Notes: a model not told the origin generated them from the letters alone. Counted from the first letter of the stretch, positions 1 to 7,491 are shown. The stretch is DNA of 12,557 bases from Firmicutes bacterium UBA7523 (GCA_002479415.1 DLMZ01000038.1:369-12925); one strand, 5' to 3'. Program-made: numbers and translations.

Positions 1-175
1 GAACAATAAAAATCGCCCCGAAAATAAAAAGCATAATTTTCAGATTTTTTTTACCGATTTTTGACATGATAAACCTTGTTTTCGGATTGCCTTCAAACAT
101 AATTGGAAACTCAAATATTGCGCCAAAAATATAGAGTGCTGCTAGAAGAAATAAAATTATTGACCAAGTTGACAC
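1..175 (-). CDS. Small membrane protein, hypothetical (3' end beyond window)
   Basis: The frame opens with GTG at 173-175 and stays open for 58 codons to the window edge, so the C-terminus is missing. The peptide begins VSTWSIILFLLAALYIFGA, a hydrophobic helix. It continues with FEFPIMFEGNPKTRF and a basic stretch (SKIGKKNLK), then enters a second hydrophobic helix (IMLFIFGAIFIV). A two-helix membrane protein with a basic loop is therefore likely. The start is supported by a near-perfect ribosome site, AGGAGGAGG (184-192), about 8 bases upstream. That site overlaps the stop codon of the ABC permease, which places this gene as the last visible member of the exporter operon. I do not recognise a named family. 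It could be an accessory to the exporter or an unrelated passenger. Confidence 0.7.
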   Translation of the reverse strand, partial: MSTWSIILFLLAALYIFGAIFEFPIMFEGNPKTRFIMSKIGKKNLKIMLFIFGAIFIV

Positions 176-190
176 TCTTTTAACCTCCTC

Positions 191-922
191 CTAAATATTA
201 TTTTTCCTTTTGAAAATCTTGTACGACGCTGCAATTAACAACAGATTATACAATATGCCAATCCCTAGATATTGATAAAAATCCAAATTCATCTTAACAA
301 AGCCTGCTTCAATATGCACCCGCAGCATGGAATACTGCACTGCTTTAGCTGCCCAGTGGGCGGGGGCCAACGAAAACAACCACTCCTTTGTGTCGAGGAA
401 GAAAAATCCGCCAATCGGAAACAACAGCAAAAACCCGGTAGCCTTCATCGTAACGAAACCCTCTACCTTATTATTTGCAAAAGCGTTAACAAGAAAAGCC
501 ACAATTGGGACCTGCAAAGATGACAGAGCAGAAACCATCAAAATCTCTCCGAAGGACATGTCAATTGCCCCCGTAAACCAAATCAGAAAAAAACTAGCCA
601 GTACAGCAAGAACATATACAAAGAGCACCTTAAACCAAACATAGAGTGAAAGAGATATTGGTGATATCTGGATAGAAGCGAACACCTGATCATCACGGTC
701 ATCCAACAGCGAAAACCCGGCCATCGCGCCGTATGAAAATCCTGCAATAAGCGCAAGCAGAATAGCGATGACCCCTAGTGCCTGACCTTCTACTGCTTCG
801 TTCTCGATAGCATACCTGCCGATACCACCGAGCACTAGCGGATACAGGAACATAACCATGGTAATTTTTTCACGAATCAAGTTCTTAATTTCAAACTTAA
901 CCATTGCTGAAATCATGTTCAC
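191..922 (-). CDS. ABC-2 type transporter permease (drug-export-like), second permease
   Basis: This 243-residue integral membrane protein has about six hydrophobic segments (roughly residues 18-36, 47-72, 95-118, 126-148, 160-176, 215-234), the usual ABC-2 permease fold. Between helices 2 and 3 lies LLDDRDDQVFASIQISPIS (72-90). This matches the conserved cytoplasmic coupling stretch of ABC-2 permeases (LLDEREE...L...P.S), which contacts the ATPase. It probably pairs with the permease at 919-1644 as a heterodimer driven by the ATPase at 1637-2488. Its GTG start (920-922) shares bases with the TGA of the upstream gene (GTGA overlap). An ATG two codons later (914-916) sits better behind the GGGGGTG site and is an equally good start. 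The substrate cannot be determined. The gene order and sizes resemble the mycobacterial fluoroquinolone exporter set, which suggests efflux by analogy only. Confidence 0.85.
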   Translation of the reverse strand: MNMISAMVKFEIKNLIREKITMVMFLYPLVLGGIGRYAIENEAVEGQALGVIAILLALIAGFSYGAMAGFSLLDDRDDQVFASIQISPISLSLYVWFKVLFVYVLAVLASFFLIWFTGAIDMSFGEILMVSALSSLQVPIVAFLVNAFANNKVEGFVTMKATGFLLLFPIGGFFFLDTKEWLFSLAPAHWAAKAVQYSMLRVHIEAGFVKMNLDFYQYLGIGILYNLLLIAASYKIFKRKNNI

Positions 923-1644
923 ACCCCCGTTTCCCGCATGATGTACTCGTTAAATTTAGGTTTAATCATAAACCTGTATAAAACAAACGACAGTACAGAC
1001 AAGTACGTATAGCCAAACAGAAGTTTCCAGAGTTCCACATCCCTTGCAAGAGCTCCAATAAGAATACTGGAGATCTCAGGCGGAAGTACAATTAGATATT
1101 TCGCCAAGTTCGCATCAATAATTCCAAGCGTGGCAAAGACTGTCGGAAGCAAAAACAGAAAGATGTACACCATGAAATTTACCAGCAAAGAAGAAAAGCT
1201 CTTGGCGTGGTAGGAAAGCCTTATGCCTATCATCGTATGCACAACTGTCACAATGATAATAGCAGGGATCAGCAATAAATAATTATATATGACCCCTTTA
1301 ACAAAATAGAGCGCTGCCGAAATAAAAATAACTGTAATAAGCGAGTTTAATACGCCCACAATAACCTTTGAAAACAAGTATTCGTCTTCGGTAACTGGAG
1401 AGATCATTATAGAATTCATTGTATGCTCCTGCTTTTCATAAAACAGACTAGCGCCTACAAGCATGATTGTCATCATCGTGCTGTCCATCAGGAAGATGAC
1501 CGGCACAAACATTTTCAACTCCTCGCCTTCGAAAAAAAAGGCCAGCCCCACCCAGAATAGCAAGACAACGAAGTTAGCTGTAAACAGGTTATACTTGTTC
1601 AGCCGATCGAACTCTCCCTTAACTAGCGGAAGCAGCCTACCCAC
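919..1644 (-). CDS. ABC-2 type transporter permease (drug-export-like), first permease
   Basis: A 241-residue protein with about six hydrophobic helices (roughly 20-38, 45-67, 93-115, 121-143, 151-173, 205-225). The stretch FYEKQEHTMNSIMISPVT (68-85) matches the ABC-2 coupling motif (YERE.GTL..L..SP). It therefore belongs with the second permease and the ATPase as an exporter of the YadH/drug-export type. The start is GTG (1642-1644), six bases after GGGGGTGA. It overlaps the end of the ATPase gene by 8 bases, which suggests translational coupling. The two permeases are not close copies of each other: this one carries Glu/Lys-rich residues in the coupling region where the partner has Asp-rich ones. 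The C-terminus ends in a short charged tail (KPKFNEYIMRETGV). The transported compound is unknown. Confidence 0.85.
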   Translation of the reverse strand: MGRLLPLVKGEFDRLNKYNLFTANFVVLLFWVGLAFFFEGEELKMFVPVIFLMDSTMMTIMLVGASLFYEKQEHTMNSIMISPVTEDEYLFSKVIVGVLNSLITVIFISAALYFVKGVIYNYLLLIPAIIIVTVVHTMIGIRLSYHAKSFSSLLVNFMVYIFLFLLPTVFATLGIIDANLAKYLIVLPPEISSILIGALARDVELWKLLFGYTYLSVLSFVLYRFMIKPKFNEYIMRETGV

Positions 1645-2488
1645 GCAACGTCACCCCCGTTACCTTGATGAAAATCTCTTCAAGCGTTGTTTCTCCGCTG
1701 TGGAGAGTCTCAATATCCTTATCCCGCAATAACTCACAGAATGCTGAGGTTTTAATCTCATTCATCGAAAATTCCCTGACGATCAAGCTCCCTTCTTCCT
1801 TGTATTCCACTTTAACCATGCGTTTGCCATACTTGATTTTCAGATTGCGGGGGGTATCGACTTCACGCAGTTTGCCGTCGGCAATGAAAGCTACTCGGTC
1901 ACACAGCTCATCTATATCGCTCATAATATGGCTTGTTATAAACACCGTACCACCCTGTTTTTTGAACTCCAGTATCATGTCTTTCATAATACGAGCGTTG
2001 CCGGGATCGAGGCCGTTAGTAGGCTCATCTAAGAAAAGCATCTTCGGCTTGTTGAGCAGCGCCCTGATGAAATTCAAACGAATCTTCATCCCCTTCGAGT
2101 ATTCGCCCGCTTTTTTATCACGATCATCCCACAAGCCTACGCGTTTTAATAGTGGCTCCACATCCACTGTTTGCTTATAAAGCTTCTTAAAGAAGTCAAG
2201 ATTCTCCATGGCCGTGAGTTTAGAGAAAGAAATGGGCATCTCAAATGATACGCCAATATCCTGGTAAAACTCATCATTATAGCTTAACAATGGCTTCCCG
2301 TAGTATTCAATTTCTCCCTCAAATCCCTTTAAGAGTTTGATAAGGATTTTCTGCACCGTACTCTTTCCTGCAGCACTAGGGCCGAGAAAACCAAAAATTT
2401 CTCCATTCTTGATTTCGAAGTCAATACCATTAATCGTGTATTCTTTGCTGCTCGGGTATTTGAACCTAAGATTCCTTACTTTAAACAC
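1637..2488 (-). CDS. ABC transporter ATP-binding protein (drug-export-like)
   Basis: The nucleotide-binding subunit of the exporter, 283 residues from the preferred start. Walker A is GPSAAGKST (about 36-44), the signature is YSKGMKIRL in place of LSGGQ (about 130-138), Walker B is KMLFLDEP followed by D-loop NGLDP (about 149-162), and the switch histidine is in ITSH (about 187). The usual Q-loop glutamine appears to be glutamate (GVSFEMP). A C-terminal extension of about 80 residues ending TTLEEIFIKVTGV is typical of the DrrA/CcmA-like exporter class. I chose GTG at 2486-2488 because GGGAGG (2497-2502) lies 8 bases upstream. The longer in-frame ATG at 2515 has no ribosome site and would add nine residues. 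The gene follows the truncated TetR gene and overlaps the first permease. Function as an ATPase is firm; the substrate is not. Confidence 0.9.
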   Translation of the reverse strand: MFKVRNLRFKYPSSKEYTINGIDFEIKNGEIFGFLGPSAAGKSTVQKILIKLLKGFEGEIEYYGKPLLSYNDEFYQDIGVSFEMPISFSKLTAMENLDFFKKLYKQTVDVEPLLKRVGLWDDRDKKAGEYSKGMKIRLNFIRALLNKPKMLFLDEPTNGLDPGNARIMKDMILEFKKQGGTVFITSHIMSDIDELCDRVAFIADGKLREVDTPRNLKIKYGKRMVKVEYKEEGSLIVREFSMNEIKTSAFCELLRDKDIETLHSGETTLEEIFIKVTGVTLRG

Positions 2489-2493
2489 ACACA

Positions 2494-2504
2494 ATTCCTC
2501 CCTT
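2494..2504 (-). promoter_or_regulatory. Ribosome binding site deciding the ABC ATPase start
   Basis: On the minus strand this reads AAGGGAGGAAT. The GGGAGG core ends 8 bases before GTG at 2488. It lies inside the reading frame that would start at ATG 2515, which argues that translation begins at the GTG and not at the upstream ATG. Confidence 0.65.
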
Positions 2505-2524
2505 AATAATATCATGCATATCTG

Positions 2525-2737
2525 CTAACCGTTTAAGTAGATCTTCTTGATCATGTAGAGATAAATATCCTCTTTATCATTAAAATACTGATAAAAGCTG
2601 CCCGTGGATATTGATGCTATTTTAATAAGATTAATAGATGCCTCGCTGAACCGCCAAGTTAAAAACTCCTGCACGGCAGCGTCAAAAATGCTCCGTTTCT
2701 TTTTGTCACTTAGATTATTAAACGTATCTTTTGGCAC
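2525..2737 (-). pseudogene. TetR-family regulator, truncated to the DNA-binding head
   Basis: The 70-residue product begins MPKDTFNNLSDKKKRSIFDA and contains FSEASINLIKIASISTGS followed by FYQYFNDKEDIYLY. This is the helix-turn-helix and start of helix 4 of a TetR repressor. It then stops with LNG-TAG, whereas family members usually run to about 180-200 residues with a ligand-binding and dimerisation domain. Nothing resembling the missing part follows, because the ATPase gene starts 37 bases later. Compared with the usual spacing (SIN-x-I-x-x-x-A-G-I-S-x-G), the recognition region is one residue short (SINLIKIASISTG), suggesting an in-frame codon loss. The start is GTG (2735-2737) behind AAGGTGAG (2743-2750). 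I judge it a decayed local repressor of the exporter. A functional mini-protein is possible but less likely. Product identity is secure; functional status is inference. Confidence 0.75.
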
Positions 2738-2775
2738 ACTATCTCACCTTCAATGGGCTTTAGTAGCTATTATGT

Positions 2776-2807
2776 ATGTTTTAAAAGAACATTATTAAAT
2801 ATGGCAA
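2776..2807 (-). promoter_or_regulatory. Putative promoter and operator of the TetR/ABC operon
   Basis: On the minus strand TTGCCA (2802-2807) is followed after 17 bases by TTAAAA (2779-2784), a weak sigma-A-like pair. Over the -10 lies an imperfect 17-base inverted repeat, ATGTT-7-AACAT (2776-2792). An inverted repeat covering a -10 element just upstream of a tetR gene is where a TetR operator is expected. The -10 matches the consensus at only three of six positions, so this is tentative. Confidence 0.3.
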
Positions 2808-2820
2808 AAATGTCATGTCT

Positions 2821-2863
2821 TATTGCAAAACAAAACAACACCACGTAGTATCCCGTGGTGTTG
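2821..2863 (-). terminator. Rho-independent terminator after the secreted-protein gene
   Basis: A perfect 10-bp inverted repeat, CAACACCACG (2836-2845) and CGTGGTGTTG (2854-2863), with an 8-base loop. On the minus strand it is followed immediately by TTTTGTTTTG. It begins 11 bases past the TAA of the gene at 2875-4077. It separates that gene from the TetR/ABC operon, which therefore needs its own promoter. Confidence 0.9.
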
Positions 2864-2874
2864 CCTATTAGGTT

Positions 2875-4077
2875 TTAATGCTGTTGTTTATTATTGCGTA
2901 TTACACGTTTGAATTCTGGGTAGTATCGCCACATCAGCAGTGGAAGCATTGTCGTGGCAAGCAGAATAACCGGCAGATAGCTGCGCTTGTTTTCAATGTC
3001 AGAAGCCTCTGCCAATGCAGTCATTTTTTCGCCGTCGGCACTGCCGCGAAGCATCATGGTGTCTTCCATGGTAGTGTGCAGGAATTCTTCAAAAACAGCA
3101 GCTACAGCAGACATTTTTGCTATTTCATGGATTTGAGCCACTGACAGGTCAGCCGATATAGAAGTAACGTTATCACTATAAGGGATGCCCATACCTTCCA
3201 AATATGCCCGAATTTTCACCAGTGAAGGTGTAGTTGCCAATATTCGGATCTGCTCAATCTCTTCCCAAAAAGCGCCGAATTCCTTTCGGTGTTCTTCGTC
3301 AGACAGGATATCATCAGTAACCGGCATATCCATGTACTGTAATGACTCAGTTTTTTCAACGGATCGCTCTGAAACAGAGCCGTTGCCTGGGTCAGGGAAT
3401 GAGTAGCCATAGGTATCTGATAGAATCCCATTCAGAGTCATTCCCCTTGACTGTTCTGGGTATTTACTCTTTAAAGCCGCAAAGTATGCCTTCAGGTCTT
3501 CAGTTTCCACAGGTATCGGCTTAATCCAAACCGATACAATTTCTGTCACAGACAATCCCTGTAGCTTTTGATATAGCGAAATATCCAGCTTGCCAGCTTC
3601 CTGCCGCAGACGCTCCCATTCTTGTTGCCCTAAACGCCGCTCGGCCTCAAAGTATATATTCATCTGATCCAGCTCCAGAATCTCACCCGTCTTTAGTCGT
3701 ATGTATACTCCACCGTAAAGCTCACCCATGATATCCCGAGGCGGTGATGGTAGAATATTAGACCTCGTTGACCCGGCATCAGCATCTGCGGGCATATCGG
3801 GAGCAGGCAGAGGCATCAACATTGGCTCCGTCCCTCCTGAGACACCCTGCGCAGCTTTACCATCCTGAGCAATGGTATACTTAGCGAACCAGAACGACTC
3901 CGCCGTAAATTCCAGTTCTGTAATACCGCCCTCGGACAGCTCCACTTTTTCTTCAGCAACTCCATATTTCTCCATTAAAAAAACCAAAGCACTCTCCCGG
4001 TAACCGGAACCCAGCGCAGGCGTTACTGAACCCACCAACATAAGAGATATCAGGATCAGAGAAAAAAATCTTCGCAT
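2875..4077 (-). CDS. Secreted protein with C-terminal membrane anchor, unrecognised
   Basis: I do not recognise a family. The 400-residue product starts MRRFFSLILISLMLVGSV and TPALGS, a clear signal peptide with probable cleavage near residue 23. The body is hydrophilic. It includes a Pro/Met/Ala-rich linker (about 85-112) and an acidic middle section (about 235-275). Near the C-terminus a hydrophobic helix (YLPVILLATTMLPLLMW, about 367-383) precedes a basic tail (EFKRVIRNNKQQH), so the protein is probably anchored outside the membrane with a short cytoplasmic end. Residues about 280-335 (LVKIRAYLEGMGIPY, then LSVAQIHEIAKMSAV and FEEF) loosely resemble the subtilisin-propeptide/inhibitor I9 fold. 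That comparison is by eye. The start ATG follows AGGAGGG by about 9 bases. The coding sequence is visibly GC-richer than its neighbours. It appears to be a single-gene transcript ending at the terminator at 2821-2863. Confidence 0.8.
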   Translation of the reverse strand: MRRFFSLILISLMLVGSVTPALGSGYRESALVFLMEKYGVAEEKVELSEGGITELEFTAESFWFAKYTIAQDGKAAQGVSGGTEPMLMPLPAPDMPADADAGSTRSNILPSPPRDIMGELYGGVYIRLKTGEILELDQMNIYFEAERRLGQQEWERLRQEAGKLDISLYQKLQGLSVTEIVSVWIKPIPVETEDLKAYFAALKSKYPEQSRGMTLNGILSDTYGYSFPDPGNGSVSERSVEKTESLQYMDMPVTDDILSDEEHRKEFGAFWEEIEQIRILATTPSLVKIRAYLEGMGIPYSDNVTSISADLSVAQIHEIAKMSAVAAVFEEFLHTTMEDTMMLRGSADGEKMTALAEASDIENKRSYLPVILLATTMLPLLMWRYYPEFKRVIRNNKQQH

Positions 4078-4158
4078 AAGTTTGCCCTCCTGTAATCTGT
4101 TATATATACTTGGACGACAAACAATAAAATAAGTTCCGCAAGACTAGGGGGTTAAGAG

Positions 4159-4186
4159 ACATTGCTTAAGGCAAAACAAGCAATGT
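4159..4186 (-). terminator. Inverted repeat just after carB, possible weak terminator
   Basis: A perfect 9-bp inverted repeat, ACATTGCTT (4159-4167) and AAGCAATGT (4178-4186), with a 10-base loop, begins 6 bases past the carB stop. On the minus strand it is followed by CTCTTAACC, not a U-run. It may therefore be an RNA-stabilising hairpin or a weak terminator. Nothing else clear is seen in the 4078-4192 gap except the ribosome site for the next gene and an AT-rich stretch (TATATATAAC on the minus strand near 4100) that could serve as a -10 element. Confidence 0.45.
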
Positions 4187-4192
4187 TAAAAA

Positions 4193-7100
4193 TTATTTTA
4201 TGTCTAGATGATAATCCTGCAAATGTTTTATGCTATTTATTTGGGACTTGTTATAAGCCTCTATACCTCGGGCACTGGCAAGAGCTGCAGCTAGAGTGGT
4301 AATGTACGTTATCTTGTGCTTAATCGCTGCTTTTCGTATGTACGAATCATCTTTTTCACTAACTCTGCCAATAGGAGTGTTGATAATCAGATCAATCTCC
4401 CTGTTAGTCACGCTGTCAAGAATATTTGGCCTACCTTCATATAGCTTTTTGATACGTGTAGAATGTATACCGTTTTGGTTAAGGAAATTATTTGTTCCTT
4501 CCGTTGCCAATATATTAAAACCTAGGTTAGCAAACTTATGGGCTACTTCGAGCACTGCAGGCCTGTCCTGCTCTCTGACACTAATCAATACGGTTCCTGA
4601 CGCAGGCAAAGACCCCTGGGTGGCTTCCTGAGCCTTAAAGTAAGCTAATCCGAATGAATCTGCAATGCCGAGCACCTCACCGGTCGACCTCATTTCCGGC
4701 CCCAAAAGGGGATCTACCTCATGAAACATATTAAAGGGAAACACAGCTTCCTTTACCCCAAAGTGCGGAATCTTCTTTGTTGCTAGGTTGGCAACTATGG
4801 ATTTCCCCATTATCATTTCAGTTGCAAGACTAGCCATTGATATATTGCAAATCTTTGACACAATAGGAACAGTGCGAGATGCACGGGGATTAGCCTCTAA
4901 AACATAGACGCGGCCATCGGCAATGGCATATTGAATATTCATTAAACCGATCACATTAAGCTCCCGGGCTATTTTTTGGGTATATTCATTAATCGTTGAC
5001 AGGTTTTCTTCCGAGATGCTAATTGTTGGTATGACACAAGCGGAATCTCCGGAATGAATTCCCGCATACTCTATATGCTCCATTACTGCAGGGACAAATA
5101 CGTTGCTGCCATCTGAAATGGCATCCGCTTCTGCTTCAATAGCATTATCCAAAAATTTGTCAATTAAAATTGGATTATTATGAGTCATTTCTGCTGCAGC
5201 AGATACATACTGACGAAGCATAGCCTCATCGTGCACTATTTCCATGCCGCGCCCGCCGAGAACGTAAGAAGGCCTTACCATCAGCGGGTAACCGATTTGC
5301 TCAGCAATCTCCAGCGCCTCACTCAGGTTGCCTGCCATACCCGATTCAGGCATGGGAATTGCCATTTTTTCCATCATCATTCTAAATCTGTCCCGATCCT
5401 CTGCTAAATCAATTGCGTCAAGCTCTGTGCCTAAAATCTTAACGCCTTCCGAAGCTAGCTCTCCAGCAATGTTAAGCGGAGTTTGACCTCCAAATTGTAC
5501 AATTACCCCAACTGGCTGTTCTTTTTCATAGATACTTAGCACGTCTTCCACGGTCAGCGGCTCAAAATACAATTTGTCTGATGTATCATAATCTGTTGAA
5601 ACGGTTTCCGGATTGCAATTAATCATGATAGATTCATAGCCCATGTCACGCAAGGCAAACACCGCATGAACACAGCAATAATCGAATTCGATGCCCTGTC
5701 CAATCCTGTTCGGACCTCCGCCAAGTATCATAACTTTTTGCCTGTCACTAGTTGTTGTCTTATCCTCCGCGTTATAAGTTGAATAATAGTAGGCAGCATT
5801 TTCCACACCACTTACAGGCACGGGTTCCCATGCTTCTGAAACGCCCAGAGCAATGCGGCGCTCTCTTATTTTCTTCTCTGGCATATTTATTAATAATGAC
5901 AGGTAGCGGTCGGCAAACCCATCTTTTTTTGCACGAATTAACAAATTATCAGGGAGCATGCTGTTTTTATGCTTGAGAATCTCCTCTTCCAATAGAACCA
6001 GCTCTTGCATTTGTTCAATAAACCAGGCTTTTATATGAGTCAAGCGGTGAAGCTGCTCTATAGTCGCTCCTTTCCGTAAAGCTTCGTACATAATGAATTG
6101 CCGCTCGCTTGACGGTTCGGAGAGCAGTGCCAGTAATTCATCAAGGGTAAGCATATTGAAGTTTTTTGCAGAGCCAAGACCATACCGTCCGATTTCCAGG
6201 GAACGAATAGCTTTTTGCAAAGCTTCTTTATAATTTTTTCCGATACTCATTACTTCGCCCACTGCCTTCATTTGCGTACCAAGCTTATCTTCTGCTCCTA
6301 TAAATTTCTCAAATGCCCACCGCGGAAACTTGACAACAACATAATCCCCTGAGGGAGTGTATTTATCCAGTGAACCATCACGCCAATAAGGAATCTCATC
6401 CAGTGTCAGTCCAGCGGCCAACATAGCAGAAATTAAGGCTATTGGAAAACCTGTAGCCTTAGAAGCCAAAGCAGATGAACGGGATGTGCGAGGATTAATT
6501 TCAATTACTACTACACGCCCTGTCTTTGGGTCATGAGCAAATTGAACATTTGTGCCTCCAATCACACCGATACCTTCCACAATATCATAAGCATGCTTTT
6601 GTAAACGCTCTTGCAGTTGGGGACTAATCGTTAACATCGGAGCAGTACAAAAGGAATCCCCGGTATGAACACCTACGGCATCGACATTTTCTATAAAGCA
6701 AACCGTAATCATTTGATTATTAGCGTCACGCACAACTTCTAATTCCAGCTCTTCCCAGCCCAGCACAGATTCTTCCACCAGTATTTGTCCAACCATGCTT
6801 GCTGCAATTCCTCTGTTAGCTACAGTTTTTAATTCTTCTACATTATAAACTAAGCCGCCCCCTGTCCCTCCCATTGTATAAGCAGGACGAATAACAACCG
6901 GAAAGCCAAGGTCTCTTGCTATAGCCTCAGCTTCATCAACTGAATATGCTGACTCGCTTCTTGGCATATCAATTCCTAATTTCCTCATGCTTTCTTTAAA
7001 AGCTATGCGGTCTTCCCCTCGTTCTATTGCATCAAGCTGGACACCAATTACTTTGACGCCGTACTTCTCAAGAATACCTTCCTTATCAAGCTCTATGCTA

Positions 7101-7393
7101 AGATTGAGGGCAGACTGACCGCCTAAGTTAGGGAGCAGCGCATCCGGCCGCTCCTTTTCAATAATCTCTGTTAATCGCTTTACGTTCAAAGGCTCAATGT
7201 ATGTAGCGTCCGCCGTGCCCGGGTCGGTCATAATAGTAGCTGGATTGGAATTAACTAATACTATTTCGTATCCTAGCTTACGAAGCGCTTTACAAGCCTG
7301 GGTGCCTGAGTAATCAAACTCAGCAGCCTGTCCGATAACAATTGGACCCGAACCAATAATTAATAGCTTATGAATATCCTGTCTTTTTGGCAA
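4193..7393 (-). CDS. carB: Carbamoyl-phosphate synthetase large subunit
   Basis: Makes carbamoyl phosphate from ammonia (delivered by the glutaminase subunit CarA), bicarbonate and two ATP, for pyrimidine and arginine synthesis in the cytoplasm. The 1066-residue length is normal. The first ATP-grasp half shows R129, R169 in IRPAYTMGGTGGG, E215, Q284, and E298/N300 in IEINPRTSRSSA, aligned with the known E. coli residues. The oligomerisation region follows (about 400-550). The second half opens with VMILGGGPNRIGQGIEFDY and contains MVRPSYVLGGRGMEIV and LEANPRASRTVP. The C-terminal regulatory domain (from about 932) keeps TEGT, EGRPNI and INTP, so UMP/PRPP-type control is plausible. The start is TTG (7391-7393), 8 bases after GAGGTG and giving the expected MPKRxDI N-terminus. 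An ATG at 7400 is out of frame. No carA, pyrK or pyrD adjoins it, so CarA must be encoded elsewhere. Confidence 0.97.
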   Translation of the reverse strand: MPKRQDIHKLLIIGSGPIVIGQAAEFDYSGTQACKALRKLGYEIVLVNSNPATIMTDPGTADATYIEPLNVKRLTEIIEKERPDALLPNLGGQSALNLSIELDKEGILEKYGVKVIGVQLDAIERGEDRIAFKESMRKLGIDMPRSESAYSVDEAEAIARDLGFPVVIRPAYTMGGTGGGLVYNVEELKTVANRGIAASMVGQILVEESVLGWEELELEVVRDANNQMITVCFIENVDAVGVHTGDSFCTAPMLTISPQLQERLQKHAYDIVEGIGVIGGTNVQFAHDPKTGRVVVIEINPRTSRSSALASKATGFPIALISAMLAAGLTLDEIPYWRDGSLDKYTPSGDYVVVKFPRWAFEKFIGAEDKLGTQMKAVGEVMSIGKNYKEALQKAIRSLEIGRYGLGSAKNFNMLTLDELLALLSEPSSERQFIMYEALRKGATIEQLHRLTHIKAWFIEQMQELVLLEEEILKHKNSMLPDNLLIRAKKDGFADRYLSLLINMPEKKIRERRIALGVSEAWEPVPVSGVENAAYYYSTYNAEDKTTTSDRQKVMILGGGPNRIGQGIEFDYCCVHAVFALRDMGYESIMINCNPETVSTDYDTSDKLYFEPLTVEDVLSIYEKEQPVGVIVQFGGQTPLNIAGELASEGVKILGTELDAIDLAEDRDRFRMMMEKMAIPMPESGMAGNLSEALEIAEQIGYPLMVRPSYVLGGRGMEIVHDEAMLRQYVSAAAEMTHNNPILIDKFLDNAIEAEADAISDGSNVFVPAVMEHIEYAGIHSGDSACVIPTISISEENLSTINEYTQKIARELNVIGLMNIQYAIADGRVYVLEANPRASRTVPIVSKICNISMASLATEMIMGKSIVANLATKKIPHFGVKEAVFPFNMFHEVDPLLGPEMRSTGEVLGIADSFGLAYFKAQEATQGSLPASGTVLISVREQDRPAVLEVAHKFANLGFNILATEGTNNFLNQNGIHSTRIKKLYEGRPNILDSVTNREIDLIINTPIGRVSEKDDSYIRKAAIKHKITYITTLAAALASARGIEAYNKSQINSIKHLQDYHLDIK

Positions 7394-7402
7394 CGTTCAT
7401 AC

Positions 7403-7409
7403 ACCTCGT
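7403..7409 (-). promoter_or_regulatory. Ribosome binding site selecting a TTG start for carB
   Basis: On the minus strand the site is CGAGGTG. It stands 9 bases from TTG at 7393, which begins the family-typical MPKRQDI. A nearer ATG (7398-7400) would be only about 2 bases from the site, and its frame closes after 10 codons. The TTG is therefore the real start. Confidence 0.6.
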
Positions 7410-7423
7410 TATTTATTTTTAGT

Positions 7424-7476
7424 CTTACTTAATAGCCCAAATATAAGAAGTATTTACGCTCTTCAGTAAGGCTATT
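7424..7476 (-). promoter_or_regulatory. carB leader with two mutually exclusive helices
   Basis: In the carB upstream region, AATAGCC/GGCTATT (7431-7437 with 7470-7476) and CTTACT/AGTAAG (7424-7429 with 7465-7470) are two perfect complementary pairs. They cross each other, so only one can form at a time, or they make a strained pseudoknot. This is a possible leader switch. There is no obvious PyrR-binding loop or U-tract, so the regulatory role is speculative. Confidence 0.25.
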
Positions 7477-7491
7477 TTTGCCTAAACCCTA

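Noticed and set aside
327..644. 105-codon plus-strand frame opposite the second permease
   Set aside because: A shadow of the membrane protein on the other strand, with no ribosome site or recognisable domain.
1665..2180. 171-codon open frame on the plus strand
   Set aside because: It lies wholly antisense to the ABC ATPase, has no ribosome site, and its product is a low-quality Ser/Arg/Leu-rich shadow.
7424..7476. H-type pseudoknot in the carB leader
   Set aside because: The connecting loops would be 0-2 bases across 6-7 bp stems, which is sterically poor; alternative stems are more plausible.
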